Assembly: GCF_003627035.1 (NCBI RefSeq) | Contig: NZ_CP032626.1 | Location: 62,001 to 126,000, forward strand | DNA: 64,000 nt | Origin: Apilactobacillus bombintestini | GTDB taxonomy: Bacteria > Bacillota > Bacilli > Lactobacillales > Lactobacillaceae | Direction of reading: 5' to 3' | Part shown: in pieces, positions 18,392-29,091 of the stretch | How positions within the stretch are numbered: the first letter of the stretch is position 1 | Layout of the letters: each line of letters opens with the position of its first letter | The notes under the pieces: generated by a model | Seen by the model: the letters and a program-made list of their open reading frames with translations, nothing else | What the model was told of the DNA's origin: nothing | The model's database searches: none | Position numbers and translations under genes: made by a program

Positions 18392-18434
18392 AAAAAAGCC
18401 TTCATGACTATTTTTATCATGAAGGCTTTTTTAT
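18392..18434 (-). terminator. Terminator of gyrA
   Basis: AAAAAAGCCTTCATGA / TCATGAAGGCTTTTTT, a perfect 16-bp stem that works on either strand. It lies 12 bases past the gyrA stop and upstream of rpsF. Confidence 0.88.
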
Positions 18435-18445
18435 TTAACTAATAA

Positions 18446-20989
18446 TTAGTTTTCTTCGTCAGTAGTTTGACTTTCGTTTTCTTTATCAGATGATTCATCG
18501 GCATCTTTTTGGTCATCATTATTATCATGATCATCATCGCCATCTTCTTCAGGAGCTATACGAGCTACTGTTGAAACGCGTGAATCTTCATCAATCTTGA
18601 TTAAGTGAACACCTAAGGTAGCACGTCCGGTTTGAGAAACATCGGAAATGTTAAATCTAATCATAACACCTTTGTCAGTAACTAGCATGATGTCTTCGTC
18701 ACCAGAGACAGTGGTTAATCCAGCTAATGGACCGTTCTTTTCAGTTACGTTAACGGTCTTAATACCTTTACCACCACGGCCTTTGATTTGATATTCAGAG
18801 GCAGGTGTTTGTTTTCCGTAACCTTTTTCAGAAATAACGAAGACGTTGTCGTTAGGATCTAGAACATCCCCACCTACTACGTAGTCATTATCTCTTAGAC
18901 GAATACCACGAACACCGGTAGCAGAACGTCCCATGGAACGAACATCGGATACCTTAAAGCTTACGCAGTAACCTAAATGAGTACCGATAATTACGTTTTG
19001 GTTTTCGTCTACTGTAGATACTCGCATTAATTCGTCGTCATCCTTTAAGTGAATAGCCTTTAGACCATTGCTGCGGATGTTTTGGAAATCACTAACTGGA
19101 GTTCTCTTAACTGTTCCCTTAAGGGTAGTGAAGAATAAGTCTTTACCGTCAGAATCTTGGTTTTCATCAACAGTAATTACGGCTTGAATCTTTTCGTCAG
19201 AATCAATACCTAATAAGTTAATGATTGGAAGACCCTTAGCGGAACGACCGTATTCAGGAATTTCGTAACCCTTCATGCGGTAAACCTTACCTAGGTTGGT
19301 AAAGAATAGTAATGCATGGTGGGTAGTAGTAGATACTAAGTGTTCGATAAAGTCGTCTTCATGGACACCCATACCTTGGACACCTCTACCACCACGGTTT
19401 TGACTCTTGAATTCAGAAGTAGCAGTACGTTTGATGTAACCGTTGTGAGTTAAAGTAATCATAATATCTTCTTCGGCGATTAAATCTTCGTCTTCGATAC
19501 TTAGTACTTCACCGACACGTAGTTCAGTCTTTCTTTCATCCCCGAATTTTTCTTGAATTTCAAGTAATTCTTGGTAGATGATTTCGTTGATTTTTTCACG
19601 ACTAGCTAAAATTTCTTTGTAGTGAGCAATGGCTTTTAATAAGTCTTCATGTTCACTAGCAATCTTGTCGCGTTCCAAACCAGTTAAACGAACTAAACGC
19701 ATATCCAAGATAGCTTGAGCTTGTTTATCACTTAATGAGAATTCGTTCATTAATTGATCTTTAGCTACTGTAGAAGTTTGTGATTCACGAATAATAGTAA
19801 TTACGCGGTCAATGTTATCTAGAGCAACTAATAAACCAGCTAGGATATGAGCACGGTTTTCAGCCTTACGTAATTCGTATTCAGTACGACGTTTAATAAC
19901 TTGAACTTGGTGTTCTAGATAGTAGTTTAGAATTTTCTTTAAGCTCAAGATACGTGGAGTACCGTCCACGATAGCTAGCATGTTAAAGCTAAAGCTAGTT
20001 TGCATTAGAGTTAACTTGTATAAGTTGTTTAGAACTACTTGTGCTGAAGCGTCTCTTCTAACATCAATTACGATACGCATACCAGTACGGTCGGATTCAT
20101 CATTGATATCAGTAATACCTTCTAGTCGTTTGTCACGAACTAGGTTAGCAATGTGTTCAATTAACTTAGCCTTGTTAACCATGTAAGGAATTTCGGTAGC
20201 AATAATTCTTTGCTTGCCGTTCTTTTGTTCTTCAATTTCAGTCTTGGCACGTAAAACGATACTACCTTTACCAGTTTCGTAAGCTTTTCTAATACCAGAC
20301 TTACCTAGCACCACGCCTCCAGTAGGGAAATCAGGTCCAGGTAGTGCTTCCATTAGATCAGCAGTAGTAGCATCCGGGTTCTTCATTAACACGTGAATAG
20401 CTGAAATAGTTTCGGATAAGTTGTGAGGTGGAATGTTAGTAGCCATCCCTACGGCAATACCAGAAGCACCGTTAACTAGTAAGTTAGGGAAACGAGAAGG
20501 TAATACTTCAGGTTCTCTTTCACTTCCATCGAAGTTATCTTGGAAATCTACAGTATCTTTGTTGATATCACGTAGCATTTCCATACCCACTTTACTTAGC
20601 TTAGCTTCGGTATAACGCATAGCGGCGGCACCATCACCATCGACAGAACCGAAGTTACCATGTCCATTAACTAATGGGTAACGGTAACTAAAAGTTTGCG
20701 CCATTCTAACCATAGAACCGTAAACGGCAGAGTCACCGTGGGGATGGTACTTACCTAAAGTATCCCCTACAATTCTGGCTGACTTACGGAATGGTTTTTC
20801 CGGAGTTAATCCTAGTTCACGCATATCATATAAAATTCTACGGTGAACTGGTTTCATACCATCTCGGACATCAGGCAACGCACGAGATACGATAACACTC
20901 ATGGCGTAGTCCAAGAATGATGTTTTCATTTTTTGGGACAAGTCCACGTTTTCAATACGATGGCTTGATAAATCTTCATTATTGGCCAA
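18446..20989 (-). CDS. gyrA: DNA gyrase subunit A
   Basis: Breakage-rejoining subunit of gyrase. The catalytic tyrosine is in [12 protein letters not shown], and the quinolone-resistance region [17 protein letters not shown] is present with wild-type-looking Ser and Glu/Ala context. The C-terminal half is the DNA-wrapping beta-pinwheel with the GyrA box [12 protein letters not shown] place the start at a TTG (20989), 8 bases after GGAGG; the longer TTG frame at 21004 would include that site. 847 residues. The last ~45 residues are very acidic ([20 protein letters not shown]). Confidence 0.95.
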   Translation of the reverse strand: MANNEDLSSHRIENVDLSQKMKTSFLDYAMSVIVSRALPDVRDGMKPVHRRILYDMRELGLTPEKPFRKSARIVGDTLGKYHPHGDSAVYGSMVRMAQTFSYRYPLVNGHGNFGSVDGDGAAAMRYTEAKLSKVGMEMLRDINKDTVDFQDNFDGSEREPEVLPSRFPNLLVNGASGIAVGMATNIPPHNLSETISAIHVLMKNPDATTADLMEALPGPDFPTGGVVLGKSGIRKAYETGKGSIVLRAKTEIEEQKNGKQRIIATEIPYMVNKAKLIEHIANLVRDKRLEGITDINDESDRTGMRIVIDVRRDASAQVVLNNLYKLTLMQTSFSFNMLAIVDGTPRILSLKKILNYYLEHQVQVIKRRTEYELRKAENRAHILAGLLVALDNIDRVITIIRESQTSTVAKDQLMNEFSLSDKQAQAILDMRLVRLTGLERDKIASEHEDLLKAIAHYKEILASREKINEIIYQELLEIQEKFGDERKTELRVGEVLSIEDEDLIAEEDIMITLTHNGYIKRTATSEFKSQNRGGRGVQGMGVHEDDFIEHLVSTTTHHALLFFTNLGKVYRMKGYEIPEYGRSAKGLPIINLLGIDSDEKIQAVITVDENQDSDGKDLFFTTLKGTVKRTPVSDFQNIRSNGLKAIHLKDDDELMRVSTVDENQNVIIGTHLGYCVSFKVSDVRSMGRSATGVRGIRLRDNDYVVGGDVLDPNDNVFVISEKGYGKQTPASEYQIKGRGGKGIKTVNVTEKNGPLAGLTTVSGDEDIMLVTDKGVMIRFNISDVSQTGRATLGVHLIKIDEDSRVSTVARIAPEEDGDDDHDNNDDQKDADESSDKENESQTTDEEN

Positions 20990-21024
20990 TGTTTTTACCT
21001 CCAATTCATGGTCGTTACTTACAA

Positions 21025-21040
21025 TGTTTCACATGAAACA
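21025..21040. promoter_or_regulatory. parS-like site 2
   Basis: TGTTTCACATGAAACA, in the 58-base gap between gyrB and gyrA. It is identical to the sites at 8559, 32782 and 40811. Confidence 0.8.
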
Positions 21041-21047
21041 ATGGACA

Positions 21048-22994
21048 TTAAATATCCAAGTTTTCTACGAAAGTAGCGTTTTCTTCGATAAATTTACGAC
21101 GAGGAGCTACTTTGTTACCCATTAACATTTCGAAAATTTCTGAGGCATTTTCTGCATCTTTAGCTTCCACACGTTGTAAACGACGGTTGTCTGGGTTCAT
21201 AGTAGTATCCCAAAGTTGTTCGGCATCCATTTCACCAAGACCTTTGTAACGAGAAATGCTTGGTTTAGGGGATGCTGGCAACTCAGCTTTCCACTTGTCT
21301 AATTCTTCGTCGTTAGCAATGTAGCGAATCATCTTACCTTGTTGTAGACGATACAAAGGTGGTTGAGCGATATATACATATCCAGCATCTAGTAATGGAC
21401 GCATGTAGTTGTAAATCAAAGTTAGCAACAAGGTTTGAATATGAGCACCGTCGACATCGGCATCGGTCATAATGATTAATTTATGGTAGTTAACCTTGTT
21501 AATATCGAAATCTGAACCGAATCCAGTTCCCATGGCAGTAAACATAGAACGAATTTCATCGTTAGCTAGGATTTTGTCCATAGTAGCTTTTTGCACGTTC
21601 AAAATCTTACCTCTAATAGGTAAAATAGCTTGGGTCAAACGGGAACGACCTTGCTTAGCAGATCCACCCGCGGAGTCCCCTTCGACGATGAATAATTCGG
21701 AAATTTCAGGGTCTTTACTAGTGTTATTAGCTAACTTACCAGGTAAATTACTAATTTCTAGTCCAGATTTCTTTCTAGTAACTTCACGAGCACGCTTAGC
21801 TGCGGCACGAACACGGGATGCTAGAGAACCTTTATCTACAATTTGTTTTCCTAAAGTAGGGTTTTCTAACAAGAACTTAGTAAAGTGTTCTGAGAAAATG
21901 TGATCGGTAGCAGTTCTGGCATCGGAGTTACCTAACTTAGTCTTAGTTTGTCCTTCAAATTGTGGGTCCGGGTGCTTAACACTGATAACAGCAGTTAAAC
22001 CTTCACGAACATCGGGACCAGTTAAGTTGTCATCTTTTTCTTTAAGTAAGTTGTTCTTACGTGCGTAATCGTTAATTACACGAGTTAAAGCACGTTTGAA
22101 ACCTTCTTCGTGAGTACCACCTTCGATAGTGTGAATGTTGTTAGTAAAGGTTCTTAATTCACTGTGGTAATCATCGGTATATTGAAGGGCCACTTCAACG
22201 GAAATTCCGTTTTCCATGCCTTCTACGTAGATAGGTTCATTGAATAGTGGAGTCTTGTCTTTGTCGATAAATTCAACGTAGTGCTTGATTCCACCTTCAT
22301 ATAAGAATTCTTCATAAGTAGGTTCTTCAGGACGTTTGTCTTCTAGTGAGATACGTAGTCCCTTGTTTAAGAAAGCTAATTCACGAATTCTACCAGTTAA
22401 AGTCTTGATGTTGTATACCGTAGTTTCGGTAAAAATGTCTGGATCAGGAAGGAAGTGAACCTTAGTTCCGTGGTTATCAGGATCATCGTCGCCGATAAAT
22501 TTCATCTTGGTAACTACGTGACCACGTTCAAAATCCATGTAGTACTTTTTACCGTCACGAGTAACCGTAACATCTAGTTCCTTGGATAAAGCATTAACTA
22601 CTGAGGCACCTACCCCGTGTAGTCCACCAGAAACTTTGTATCCGCCGCCACCGAATTTTCCTCCGGCGTGCAAGATGGTAAATACAGTTTCTAGCGCTGG
22701 CTTACCAGTTTTCTTTTGGATATCAGTTGGAATACCACGACCATTATCGGTAATAGTAATACTGTTATCTTTTTCTACTGTTACGTGAATAGTGTCCGCG
22801 AAACCAGCCAAGGCTTCATCAATTCCGTTATCAATAATTTCCCATACTAAATGGTGAAGACCTTGAACACTAGTGGAACCGATATACATCCCTGGACGTT
22901 TACGTACCGCTTCTAGACCTTCTAGAACTTGAATTTGACTGGCGTTATACTCGTCAGTTTTTCTTCTTTGTTCTGCTTTTTCGTTATCAGTCAA
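21048..22994 (-). CDS. gyrB: DNA gyrase subunit B
   Basis: ATPase subunit of gyrase. The GHKL ATP site is visible in [22 protein letters not shown] and [15 protein letters not shown]. The TOPRIM domain carries [20 protein letters not shown] and [13 protein letters not shown]. 648 residues. It starts at a TTG (22994) with GGGAGGA seven bases upstream. It follows recF closely in the usual order. Confidence 0.96.
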   Translation of the reverse strand: MTDNEKAEQRRKTDEYNASQIQVLEGLEAVRKRPGMYIGSTSVQGLHHLVWEIIDNGIDEALAGFADTIHVTVEKDNSITITDNGRGIPTDIQKKTGKPALETVFTILHAGGKFGGGGYKVSGGLHGVGASVVNALSKELDVTVTRDGKKYYMDFERGHVVTKMKFIGDDDPDNHGTKVHFLPDPDIFTETTVYNIKTLTGRIRELAFLNKGLRISLEDKRPEEPTYEEFLYEGGIKHYVEFIDKDKTPLFNEPIYVEGMENGISVEVALQYTDDYHSELRTFTNNIHTIEGGTHEEGFKRALTRVINDYARKNNLLKEKDDNLTGPDVREGLTAVISVKHPDPQFEGQTKTKLGNSDARTATDHIFSEHFTKFLLENPTLGKQIVDKGSLASRVRAAAKRAREVTRKKSGLEISNLPGKLANNTSKDPEISELFIVEGDSAGGSAKQGRSRLTQAILPIRGKILNVQKATMDKILANDEIRSMFTAMGTGFGSDFDINKVNYHKLIIMTDADVDGAHIQTLLLTLIYNYMRPLLDAGYVYIAQPPLYRLQQGKMIRYIANDEELDKWKAELPASPKPSISRYKGLGEMDAEQLWDTTMNPDNRRLQRVEAKDAENASEIFEMLMGNKVAPRRKFIEENATFVENLDI

Positions 22995-23018
22995 CTTGAT
23001 TCCTCCCTTAAACTCAGA

Positions 23019-24137
23019 CTATTCTTCTGCAGTAACGTGGCCGTTATCGATATGAAATACTTTCGGATTCGATATCAAATCACGAGCCACCCCACTTAGA
23101 CTAGTAGTCGTTAAAAACGTTTGTACCTTGTCTTGAATTGATTTTAATAAATGCGTTTGACGACTATCGTCTAATTCCGATAACACGTCATCTAAGAGTA
23201 AAATTGGATACTCGTTAGTTTCTTCTTTCATCAAATCAATTTCCGCTAATTTAATCGATAGCGCTGAAGTTCTTTGTTGGCCTTGTGAGCCAAATGTAGA
23301 AACGTCTTTGCCATTGATTACGAATTGCAAATCATCCCTGTGGGGACCATATAACGTGTTACCCTGACGAATTTCTTTTTGCTTATTTTGCGAAAATAAT
23401 TCTTTTAACCCGTTATAAATGTCTTCCACTTGGGTCTGTTGCTTTTTCTTTAACGCGCATACATATTTTAATTTTAATTTTTCTTTACCTTGCGAAATTT
23501 CGGTATGAACTTGGGCAGCCCAACCTTGTAATTTCTGCAATAGTTCTAAACGTTGCGCAATAATTTTGGCACCATAAGCTGCCAATTGATCAGATAGAAC
23601 GTCCAAATACAACTCATCAGTAGCCTCTTTTAACTGCAGTTGTTTTAAGTAATTATTGCGTTGCTTTAAAATTTTTCGGTACTGCGAGGTGTTATACAAA
23701 TATTGGTTACTCATCTGACCAAATTCCATATCCATGAAACGACGTCTAACACTAGGCGAGCCCTTTACAATAGATAAATCTTCCGGCGCGAATAAAATTA
23801 CGTTTAATTCACCCACGTAAGAAGATAATTTGGCTTGTTCTAGATGATTAACTTTTGCGCGTTTTCCTTTTTTACCCAAATCAATTTCTAATTGGGTATC
23901 CCCTAAATCTTTTTGCACCGTGCCATACATTTGTGCAGCATCCGCTTGCCAATTAATCAAATCACGATTGTTATTAGTACGGTGACTTTTGGTTAATGCC
24001 AAGACGTATACGGCTTCTAACATATTGGTCTTACCCTGTGCATTGTTTCCCAACAAAACATTGATGGAAGGTGAAAAGGCAACCTCTGCATCGCTATAAT
24101 TACGAAAATTACGTAATTTAAGTTCTCTTAATTTCAT
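23019..24137 (-). CDS. recF: DNA replication and repair protein RecF
   Basis: SMC-like ATPase of the RecFOR pathway, which loads RecA at gaps. Walker A is GNNAQGKTNMLEA; the signature STFGSQGQQRTSALSIKLAE and Walker B ILLLDDVLSELD are near the C-terminus. 372 residues. It lies 9 bases past the yaaA stop and 24 bases before gyrB. Confidence 0.96.
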   Translation of the reverse strand: MKLRELKLRNFRNYSDAEVAFSPSINVLLGNNAQGKTNMLEAVYVLALTKSHRTNNNRDLINWQADAAQMYGTVQKDLGDTQLEIDLGKKGKRAKVNHLEQAKLSSYVGELNVILFAPEDLSIVKGSPSVRRRFMDMEFGQMSNQYLYNTSQYRKILKQRNNYLKQLQLKEATDELYLDVLSDQLAAYGAKIIAQRLELLQKLQGWAAQVHTEISQGKEKLKLKYVCALKKKQQTQVEDIYNGLKELFSQNKQKEIRQGNTLYGPHRDDLQFVINGKDVSTFGSQGQQRTSALSIKLAEIDLMKEETNEYPILLLDDVLSELDDSRQTHLLKSIQDKVQTFLTTTSLSGVARDLISNPKVFHIDNGHVTAEE

Positions 24138-24146
24138 AAGCTAAGC

Positions 24147-24365
24147 CTACTTTTTACGAATAAAAAACAAACCCACATCGATTACTTCCACGTTATCGCC
24201 ATCGTATAGTTTCTTACCACGACGATTTTCGGGTTCACCGTTGAGTTTAACCACATGATCTTTTAAATACCATTTGGCTTGGCCACCGGAAGCAACTACA
24301 TCTTCTTCCTTTAACAATTGGCCTAAAGTTATATATTCGGTATCGATGAAAACATTCTTTTTCAA
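24147..24365 (-). CDS. yaaA: S4-domain RNA-binding protein YaaA
   Basis: Small S4-domain protein always found between dnaN and recF in this group. The core ITLGQLLKEEDVVASGGQAKWYL...VKLNGEPENRRGKKLYDGDNVEV matches the family. I choose the TTG at 24365, 72 residues, because AGGTGG lies about 9 bases upstream and the distance from start to the conserved DTE equals that in the Bacillus protein; a GTG at 24377 is the alternative. Role unproved, probably rRNA or tRNA related. Confidence 0.88.
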   Translation of the reverse strand: MKKNVFIDTEYITLGQLLKEEDVVASGGQAKWYLKDHVVKLNGEPENRRGKKLYDGDNVEVIDVGLFFIRKK

Positions 24366-24529
24366 AACTTCACCCACCTTTTCTTATCTCTTATTATACC
24401 CTTTTAAGCCACAAAAGTATAGCTTATAAGCCTAATTTTAGCCATTCTAAGCAATTCTAACGGTCAAGAATGGGAATTGATTAACGAACCCAAAAATTGC
24501 TAAAATCGCTCAAATTTTTCTTTAGATAA

Positions 24530-24572
24530 AAAATAACCCCGAAGATTTCTCTATCGGAGGTCTATTTTTTTA
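24530..24572 (-). terminator. Terminator of pepQ
   Basis: Minus strand: AATAGACCTCCGA ... TCTTCGGGGTTATTTTTTAT, an imperfect stem ending in T6, beginning 8 bases past the pepQ stop. Confidence 0.65.
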
Positions 24573-24579
24573 TTTTGCT

Positions 24580-25677
24580 TTAGTCAATGTATTTTAATTC
24601 TTTGGAAGTATGAGTAAATGGTTCACAACCATCTTCGGTAACGTGAACACAATCTTCAATACGAACTCCCGCAAAACCAGGTACATAAATACCAGGTTCA
24701 ATGGAGAAACACATACCAGGTTTCAATTCCATCTTGTTGCCTTCCATGATAGATGGGAATTCATGTTCAGACATCCCCATGCCATGGCCTAAACGGTGAA
24801 TGAAGTATTTTCCGTAACCTGCTTTGTCGATAATGTCTCGAGCAACCTTATCTACTGATTCAGCAGTTACACCAGGTTTTACATAATCCATCGCAGCTAA
24901 TTGAGCTTGTAGACATACATCATAAATTTCTTTTTGTTTATCACTTAACTTACCCATAGCTACGGTACGAGAAGCATCGGAAATGTATCCGTCATGTACA
25001 GTTCCTAGATCAAATAATACTAATTCATTGTTTTTAACTAAATTATCACTAGTTGCACCATGAGGTTCGGCAGCATGAGCTCCGGCTTGTACTAAAGTAT
25101 CGAAACTCATTTCCATAACGCCTTGCTTCTTTAAAGCGTATTCTAGTTCAGCTACAACTGATTTTTCGGATTTACCTGCTTTTAACGCAGCAAAGCCCTT
25201 TTCAAATGCAAAATCAGCTTCTTTACCAGCTAGTTTTAGTTTTTCAATTTCGTCATCAGTTTTAATCAAACGCATTGTGTTTAAAAAGTCAGTAATATCT
25301 GCTTGGAAACTAACTTCTGGTAACACAGCGTGTAAATTATCCAAACGAGCTACCGTTAGACTATTCTTTTCTAATCCAGCAGCTTTAGGATTAGCCACTC
25401 TCTGTTGGATATGTGCTGCAATCTTTTGCCAAGGATCTTCATGATCTAAATATCCATATACATCGTAAGGGAAACCAGTATCTTTAATAGCTTCCACTTC
25501 TAGCGCTGGAGCGAACATAAAGGGGTCCTTATCTGGAAAAATAATTAAAGCCAACACTCTTTCTACTGGGTCACTATAAAATCCAGTTAGGTATTGAATG
25601 GTTTTAGGATCACTTAAGTATGTAAAATCCAAGCCATTATTATAAGTCCAATCTTGAATCGATTTAATCTTCGTCAT
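24580..25677 (-). CDS. pepQ: Xaa-Pro dipeptidase PepQ
   Basis: Cytoplasmic metallopeptidase (family M24B) that splits dipeptides ending in proline. Metal ligands are seen in LFDLGTVHDGYISDASRTVA (two Asp), HRLGHGMGMSEHEFP (His), CFSIEPGIYV (Glu) and VRIEDCVHV (Glu). The N-terminal creatinase-like domain covers about residues 1-125. I place the start at 25677, where AGGAGGGGTTTAT precedes the ATG; the 27 upstream codons are hydrophobic read-through. 365 residues. It interrupts the usual dnaN-yaaA neighbourhood and has its own terminator. Confidence 0.92.
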   Translation of the reverse strand: MTKIKSIQDWTYNNGLDFTYLSDPKTIQYLTGFYSDPVERVLALIIFPDKDPFMFAPALEVEAIKDTGFPYDVYGYLDHEDPWQKIAAHIQQRVANPKAAGLEKNSLTVARLDNLHAVLPEVSFQADITDFLNTMRLIKTDDEIEKLKLAGKEADFAFEKGFAALKAGKSEKSVVAELEYALKKQGVMEMSFDTLVQAGAHAAEPHGATSDNLVKNNELVLFDLGTVHDGYISDASRTVAMGKLSDKQKEIYDVCLQAQLAAMDYVKPGVTAESVDKVARDIIDKAGYGKYFIHRLGHGMGMSEHEFPSIMEGNKMELKPGMCFSIEPGIYVPGFAGVRIEDCVHVTEDGCEPFTHTSKELKYID

Positions 25678-25751
25678 ATAAACCCCTCCTAAATTAATGG
25701 TATGACTAAATATTAAAGCTAAAATGGCAAAAAGTAAAAGAAAAATTAAAA

Positions 25752-25790
25752 GAATCACCCACTTTTATGAGAAAAAATGGGCGATTTATT
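25752..25790 (-). terminator. Terminator of dnaN
   Basis: Minus strand: AATCGCCCATTTTT / AAAAGTGGGTGATT stem followed by CTTTTAATTTTT, starting 20 bases past the dnaN stop. It separates dnaN from pepQ. Confidence 0.7.
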
Positions 25791-25809
25791 AGAAAATTGC
25801 AATTAATTA

Positions 25810-26946
25810 TTAAAATGTACGAACTGGAGTAATCAATTCAATGAAGTTTTCGCCATCTTCAGAAGGCACTAACGTAAATGGACGTAGTGGTGAAGTAAAG
25901 GAAACATTAATCATAGAGTGACCAAAGGCACCTAGCGCATCCTTCATGTAGTCAGGGTTAAAGGAAATTTCCAAATCGTTACCTGACAAAGAGTTGGTAT
26001 CCACGTCTTCTTCAACGTTACCAACATCAGGAGAGTTACCGGAGATAGTAACTTTCTTGTCACTAGCGTTGATAGTTAGCTTAACCACGTTGTTTCTGGA
26101 TTCGTGTGATAGAAGTGAAGCTCTTTCGATAGCTCCCAATAGTTCATGGGCATCGAATTGTACGTCAGTTTCGGAATCCTTAGGAATTAAACGAGAAGTA
26201 TCTGGGTAAGTACCTTCTAGTAAACGTGAGTAGAAGAAAGTGTTGCCAATAGTGAATAGCACTTGGTTTTCAGAGATCTTCATCTTAACGTTTTCGGTAT
26301 CATCAGAAATCATCTTAGATAGTTCACGTAAACTGCTACCTGGGATAATAACGTCGTATTCACCTTGGTTATCAGGAAGTTCCACTTTACGTTGACTTAG
26401 ACGATGTGAGTCAGTAGCCACGGCAAATAAAGTTTGATCCTTCAAGATAAAGTGAACCCCAGTTAAGATAGGACGACTTTCTTGGTTAGATACCGCCAAA
26501 ACAGTTTGGTTAATGATTTCTTTAAATACATCCCCGGATAAAGAAATTTCGTTATCGTTGTTAATTTCAGGTAGATGTGGGTAATCAGCAGCATCTAAAC
26601 CGTTGATAGTAAAGGATGAAGTACCTGAAGTGATTTCAGTTTGGAAACCATTAGTAACAGAGAGTGTCATTTTTTCATCAGGTAATTTCTTAACGATTCC
26701 ACTAAAGAATCTAGCTGGTAAAACAATTGATCCTGGTTCTGAAACAGTAAGTTCGTTATCTTCATCTGCACTATCGATAATAGTTTGGATAGATACGTCT
26801 GCATCACTACCAGTAAGTGTTAAACCTTCTTCACTAGCAGTTAGCTTTAATCCAGTAAGAATAGGAATAGTAGTTTTAGATGAAATTGCTCTAGAAACCA
26901 TGTTAATTCCTTGGATGAAAGCAGTTCTCTTAATTGAAAATTTCAT
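25810..26946 (-). CDS. dnaN: DNA polymerase III beta (sliding clamp) subunit
   Basis: MKFSIKRTAFIQGINMVSRAISSKTTIPILTGLKL begins the clamp. The three repeated clamp folds are covered, and the C-terminus ends VPSEDGENFIELITPVRTF, as expected. I place the start at 26946, with GAGGAGGA just upstream. The open frame continues 55 codons further, but that part overlaps the origin elements and is not coding. 378 residues. Confidence 0.96.
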   Translation of the reverse strand: MKFSIKRTAFIQGINMVSRAISSKTTIPILTGLKLTASEEGLTLTGSDADVSIQTIIDSADEDNELTVSEPGSIVLPARFFSGIVKKLPDEKMTLSVTNGFQTEITSGTSSFTINGLDAADYPHLPEINNDNEISLSGDVFKEIINQTVLAVSNQESRPILTGVHFILKDQTLFAVATDSHRLSQRKVELPDNQGEYDVIIPGSSLRELSKMISDDTENVKMKISENQVLFTIGNTFFYSRLLEGTYPDTSRLIPKDSETDVQFDAHELLGAIERASLLSHESRNNVVKLTINASDKKVTISGNSPDVGNVEEDVDTNSLSGNDLEISFNPDYMKDALGAFGHSMINVSFTSPLRPFTLVPSEDGENFIELITPVRTF

Positions 26947-26961
26947 TGTAGAAATCCTCCT

Positions 26962-27110
26962 CATGTTTGTGTGTATTAATATTATATTATATATATAGTA
27001 AAACAGTAGTAGTAGGGCTTGTGGATTATGTGGATAAGTCGATTTAACTTTAGCGATGAAAGTTTTTTCACATGTGGATAAGTTGTGGATAAGTTGTGGA
27101 TTTTTCCACA
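26962..27110. other. oriC: oriC, dnaA-dnaN part, with unwinding element
   Basis: Read on the minus strand: clustered DnaA boxes (27102-27110 reversed, 27095-27103, 27084-27092 and 27073-27081), then two directly abutting boxes (TTATCCACA at 27037-27029 and TAATCCACA at 27028-27020), a GC patch (27018-27015), DnaA-trios TACTACTACT (27014-27005), and an AT-rich stretch (27003-26962) that would melt. This is the order of the basal unwinding system in Bacillus. Consensus boxes TTATCCACA occur three times. Confidence 0.9.
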
Positions 27111-27120
27111 TAGCGTTTTT

Positions 27121-28470
27121 TTACTGCTTAAGTTTATCTTTCAAATCTTCGACTTGCCCTTTTAGAGATTCGTCAGATTTTAATGCTTCTTCAATTTTGT
27201 CGTAAGCATGAATAACTGTAGTATGATCTTTTCCGCCAAAGGCAGTACCAATCTTAGGTAAAGAACTATTAGTTAAAGTACGACTTAGATACATAGCGAT
27301 TTGTCGAGGAGTAACGATAGTTTTCACTCGTTTTTTACCCTTCAAATCTTCTGTAGAAACATTAAAGTAGTTAGAAACCATCTTAATAATGCCTTCTACC
27401 GTAATCTTAGGTTTAGCATCACCCTTGTTTAAACCACGAAGAGCTTCGGATACTAAATCAGTAGTAATAGGAACTTGTTTGAACTTTGCAAAGGCGTGAA
27501 CTCTGGATAAAGCCCCTTCTAGTTCACGAACGTTGGAATCAATTTGTCCCGCAATATAGTTAAGAGTATCGGTAGGCACGTTAATACCGTCAGCTTCCGC
27601 TTTGGCACGCAAAATAGCAATTCTAGTTTCTAGATCTGGTGGCGTAATATCTACTGATAAGCCCCATGCAAAACGAGAAACTAGGCGATCTTGTAATTTA
27701 GAGATTTCATTTGGCAAGCGATCGGAAGTTAGCACAATTTGTTTACGGTTTTCATATAAATCGTTAAATGTGTGGAAGAATTCTTCTTGCGTACCATCTT
27801 TATCAGCAAAGAATTGAATATCATCTACTAATAAAACATCTACATTACGGTATTCTCGACGGAATGCTTCGGTTTGATGGTTTTGAATAGCGTTAATAAA
27901 GTCGTTAGTAAAAGACTCACTAGTTACATATTTAATGTTAGCTTCGGGTCTATCTTTAACGATTTTATTTCCAATAGCATGCATCAAGTGGGTTTTACCT
28001 AATCCCACTCCTCCATATAAAAGAAGCGGATTATACATTTTTCCAGGATCTTCTGAAACAACTAGCGCCGCTGCATGCGCCATTTGGTTACCTTTTCCAA
28101 TAACGAAGGTTTCAAATGTATAGTTAGGATTTAGATGCGTGTTACGCATGAAATCATCATCTGAGTCATCTAAATCGTCAGAATCGATATCTTCTAAATG
28201 ATCAACTGGCTTAGAATTCCTTAATTCACCTTCTAAAACGAATTTCGGAACGATGTCTTTTTTAGTTATTTTATAAGCATATTCAACTAATGAATCTGCT
28301 AATTTATCATTCCAATAATCACGATGGAGAGGTGATGGGAGTTCTAATGTTAATTGATTATTAGCTAAACTAATGGGTTTAACTGTAGCAATCCACGTTG
28401 AGTAAGTGGTGGCGGAAACATTTTTTTCAAATATTCCACGTATTGCTTCCCATAATGAATCTTTATCCAT
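27121..28470 (-). CDS. dnaA: Chromosomal replication initiator protein DnaA
   Basis: Initiator ATPase. Domain I covers about residues 1-85, and an acidic linker ([16 protein letters not shown]) domain II. The AAA+ domain has Walker [17 protein letters not shown] and Walker [16 protein letters not shown]. Domain IV ends with [37 protein letters not shown], the DnaA-box-binding signature. 449 residues. It is flanked on both sides by DnaA boxes, so both its own promoter and oriC are within reach of the protein. Confidence 0.97.
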   Translation of the reverse strand: MDKDSLWEAIRGIFEKNVSATTYSTWIATVKPISLANNQLTLELPSPLHRDYWNDKLADSLVEYAYKITKKDIVPKFVLEGELRNSKPVDHLEDIDSDDLDDSDDDFMRNTHLNPNYTFETFVIGKGNQMAHAAALVVSEDPGKMYNPLLLYGGVGLGKTHLMHAIGNKIVKDRPEANIKYVTSESFTNDFINAIQNHQTEAFRREYRNVDVLLVDDIQFFADKDGTQEEFFHTFNDLYENRKQIVLTSDRLPNEISKLQDRLVSRFAWGLSVDITPPDLETRIAILRAKAEADGINVPTDTLNYIAGQIDSNVRELEGALSRVHAFAKFKQVPITTDLVSEALRGLNKGDAKPKITVEGIIKMVSNYFNVSTEDLKGKKRVKTIVTPRQIAMYLSRTLTNSSLPKIGTAFGGKDHTTVIHAYDKIEEALKSDESLKGQVEDLKDKLKQ

Positions 28471-28524
28471 GAATCATTTCCTCCCATTAAAAATCTTAAA
28501 TAATTTTACCATTAACAAAAAAAG

Positions 28525-28829
28525 TTTTCCACAGGTACGTTAGGTTGTGTATAATTGTTTCACACCCTGTTAATTCATTTTTTCACACCCTGTTAATAAC
28601 TTCGGAAAAGCAATTTAACTTTTGAGTTATGCACAGAAAATTGCGAATAATCCACAGGCTGAATTTACTGATATTATAACAATCTTCAAAAGTTATGCAC
28701 ATGTTGTGGAGAAAATTAATCACACCATGTGTACTTGTGGAAAAAGTGTGGATAAACATGTGAATTCTAATTTTTAAATCCACAAGAAAAAACAGCAAAT
28801 GTGTATGAAACAAATTATTTTGTGGATAA
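28525..28829. other. oriC: oriC, dnaA-rpmH part: DnaA-box cluster
   Basis: Divergent gap between dnaA and rpmH. DnaA-box-like sites: TTTTCCACA (28525), TTATACACA reversed (28546), TTATGCACA (28627 and 28693), TAATCCACA (28648), TTCTCCACA reversed (28705), TTTTCCACA reversed (28736), and consensus TTATCCACA reversed at 28747 and 28821. A perfect 17-bp direct repeat lies at 28558 and 28581. The gap also holds the dnaA and rpmH promoters. Confidence 0.88.
28558..28597 (+). repeat. 17-bp direct repeat inside oriC
   Basis: TTTCACACCCTGTTAAT occurs at 28558-28574 and again, perfectly, at 28581-28597, 23 bases apart start to start. The repeat lies between DnaA boxes about 90 bases upstream of dnaA. 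It is not a DnaA box itself, although CACACCC is reminiscent of one. Confidence 0.8.
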
Positions 28830-28911
28830 AAAATAGGGGTGATCATATATAGATTTTTATTTTTTGGTTCCATGATTTGTTTTTTTATGGTAATATAGTT
28901 AAGAAATGTAT

Positions 28912-28940
28912 TTGACATAGAAAAGAAACATATAAATATA
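28912..28940 (+). promoter_or_regulatory. Promoter of rpmH
   Basis: TTGACA at 28912-28917 and AATATA at 28935-28940, 17-base spacer; AAAGGAGGG follows directly, so the untranslated leader would be very short. Confidence 0.5.
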
Positions 28941-28956
28941 TAAAGGAGGGTTAGTA

Positions 28957-29091
28957 ATGAAGAGAACTTACCAACCAAAGAAACGTAAGCACGCACGTAC
29001 TCACGGTTTCCGTAGTCGTATGAGCACTAGCAACGGTCGTAAAGTTTTAGCTCGCCGTCGTAGAAAAGGTAGAAAGTCATTGACTGTATAG
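28957..29091 (+). CDS. rpmH: 50S ribosomal protein L34
   Basis: 44-residue very basic protein: starts [18 protein letters not shown] and ends [10 protein letters not shown], with [18 protein letters not shown] in between. AAAGGAGGG lies 7 bases before the ATG. It is the first gene rightwards of oriC, divergent from dnaA, as in nearly all bacteria. A terminator follows it directly, before rnpA, so most transcripts may stop after this highly expressed gene. Confidence 0.96.
   Translation: MKRTYQPKKRKHARTHGFRSRMSTSNGRKVLARRRRKGRKSLTV

Noticed and set aside
26947-27111. Extended dnaN frame to 27111
   Set aside because: It reads through the DnaA boxes and trios of oriC. The proper start with GAGGAGGA is at 26946.
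28583-28996. 137-codon minus-strand frame across oriC and rpmH
   Set aside because: It is antisense to rpmH and covers the DnaA-box cluster; composition is that of AT-rich non-coding DNA.
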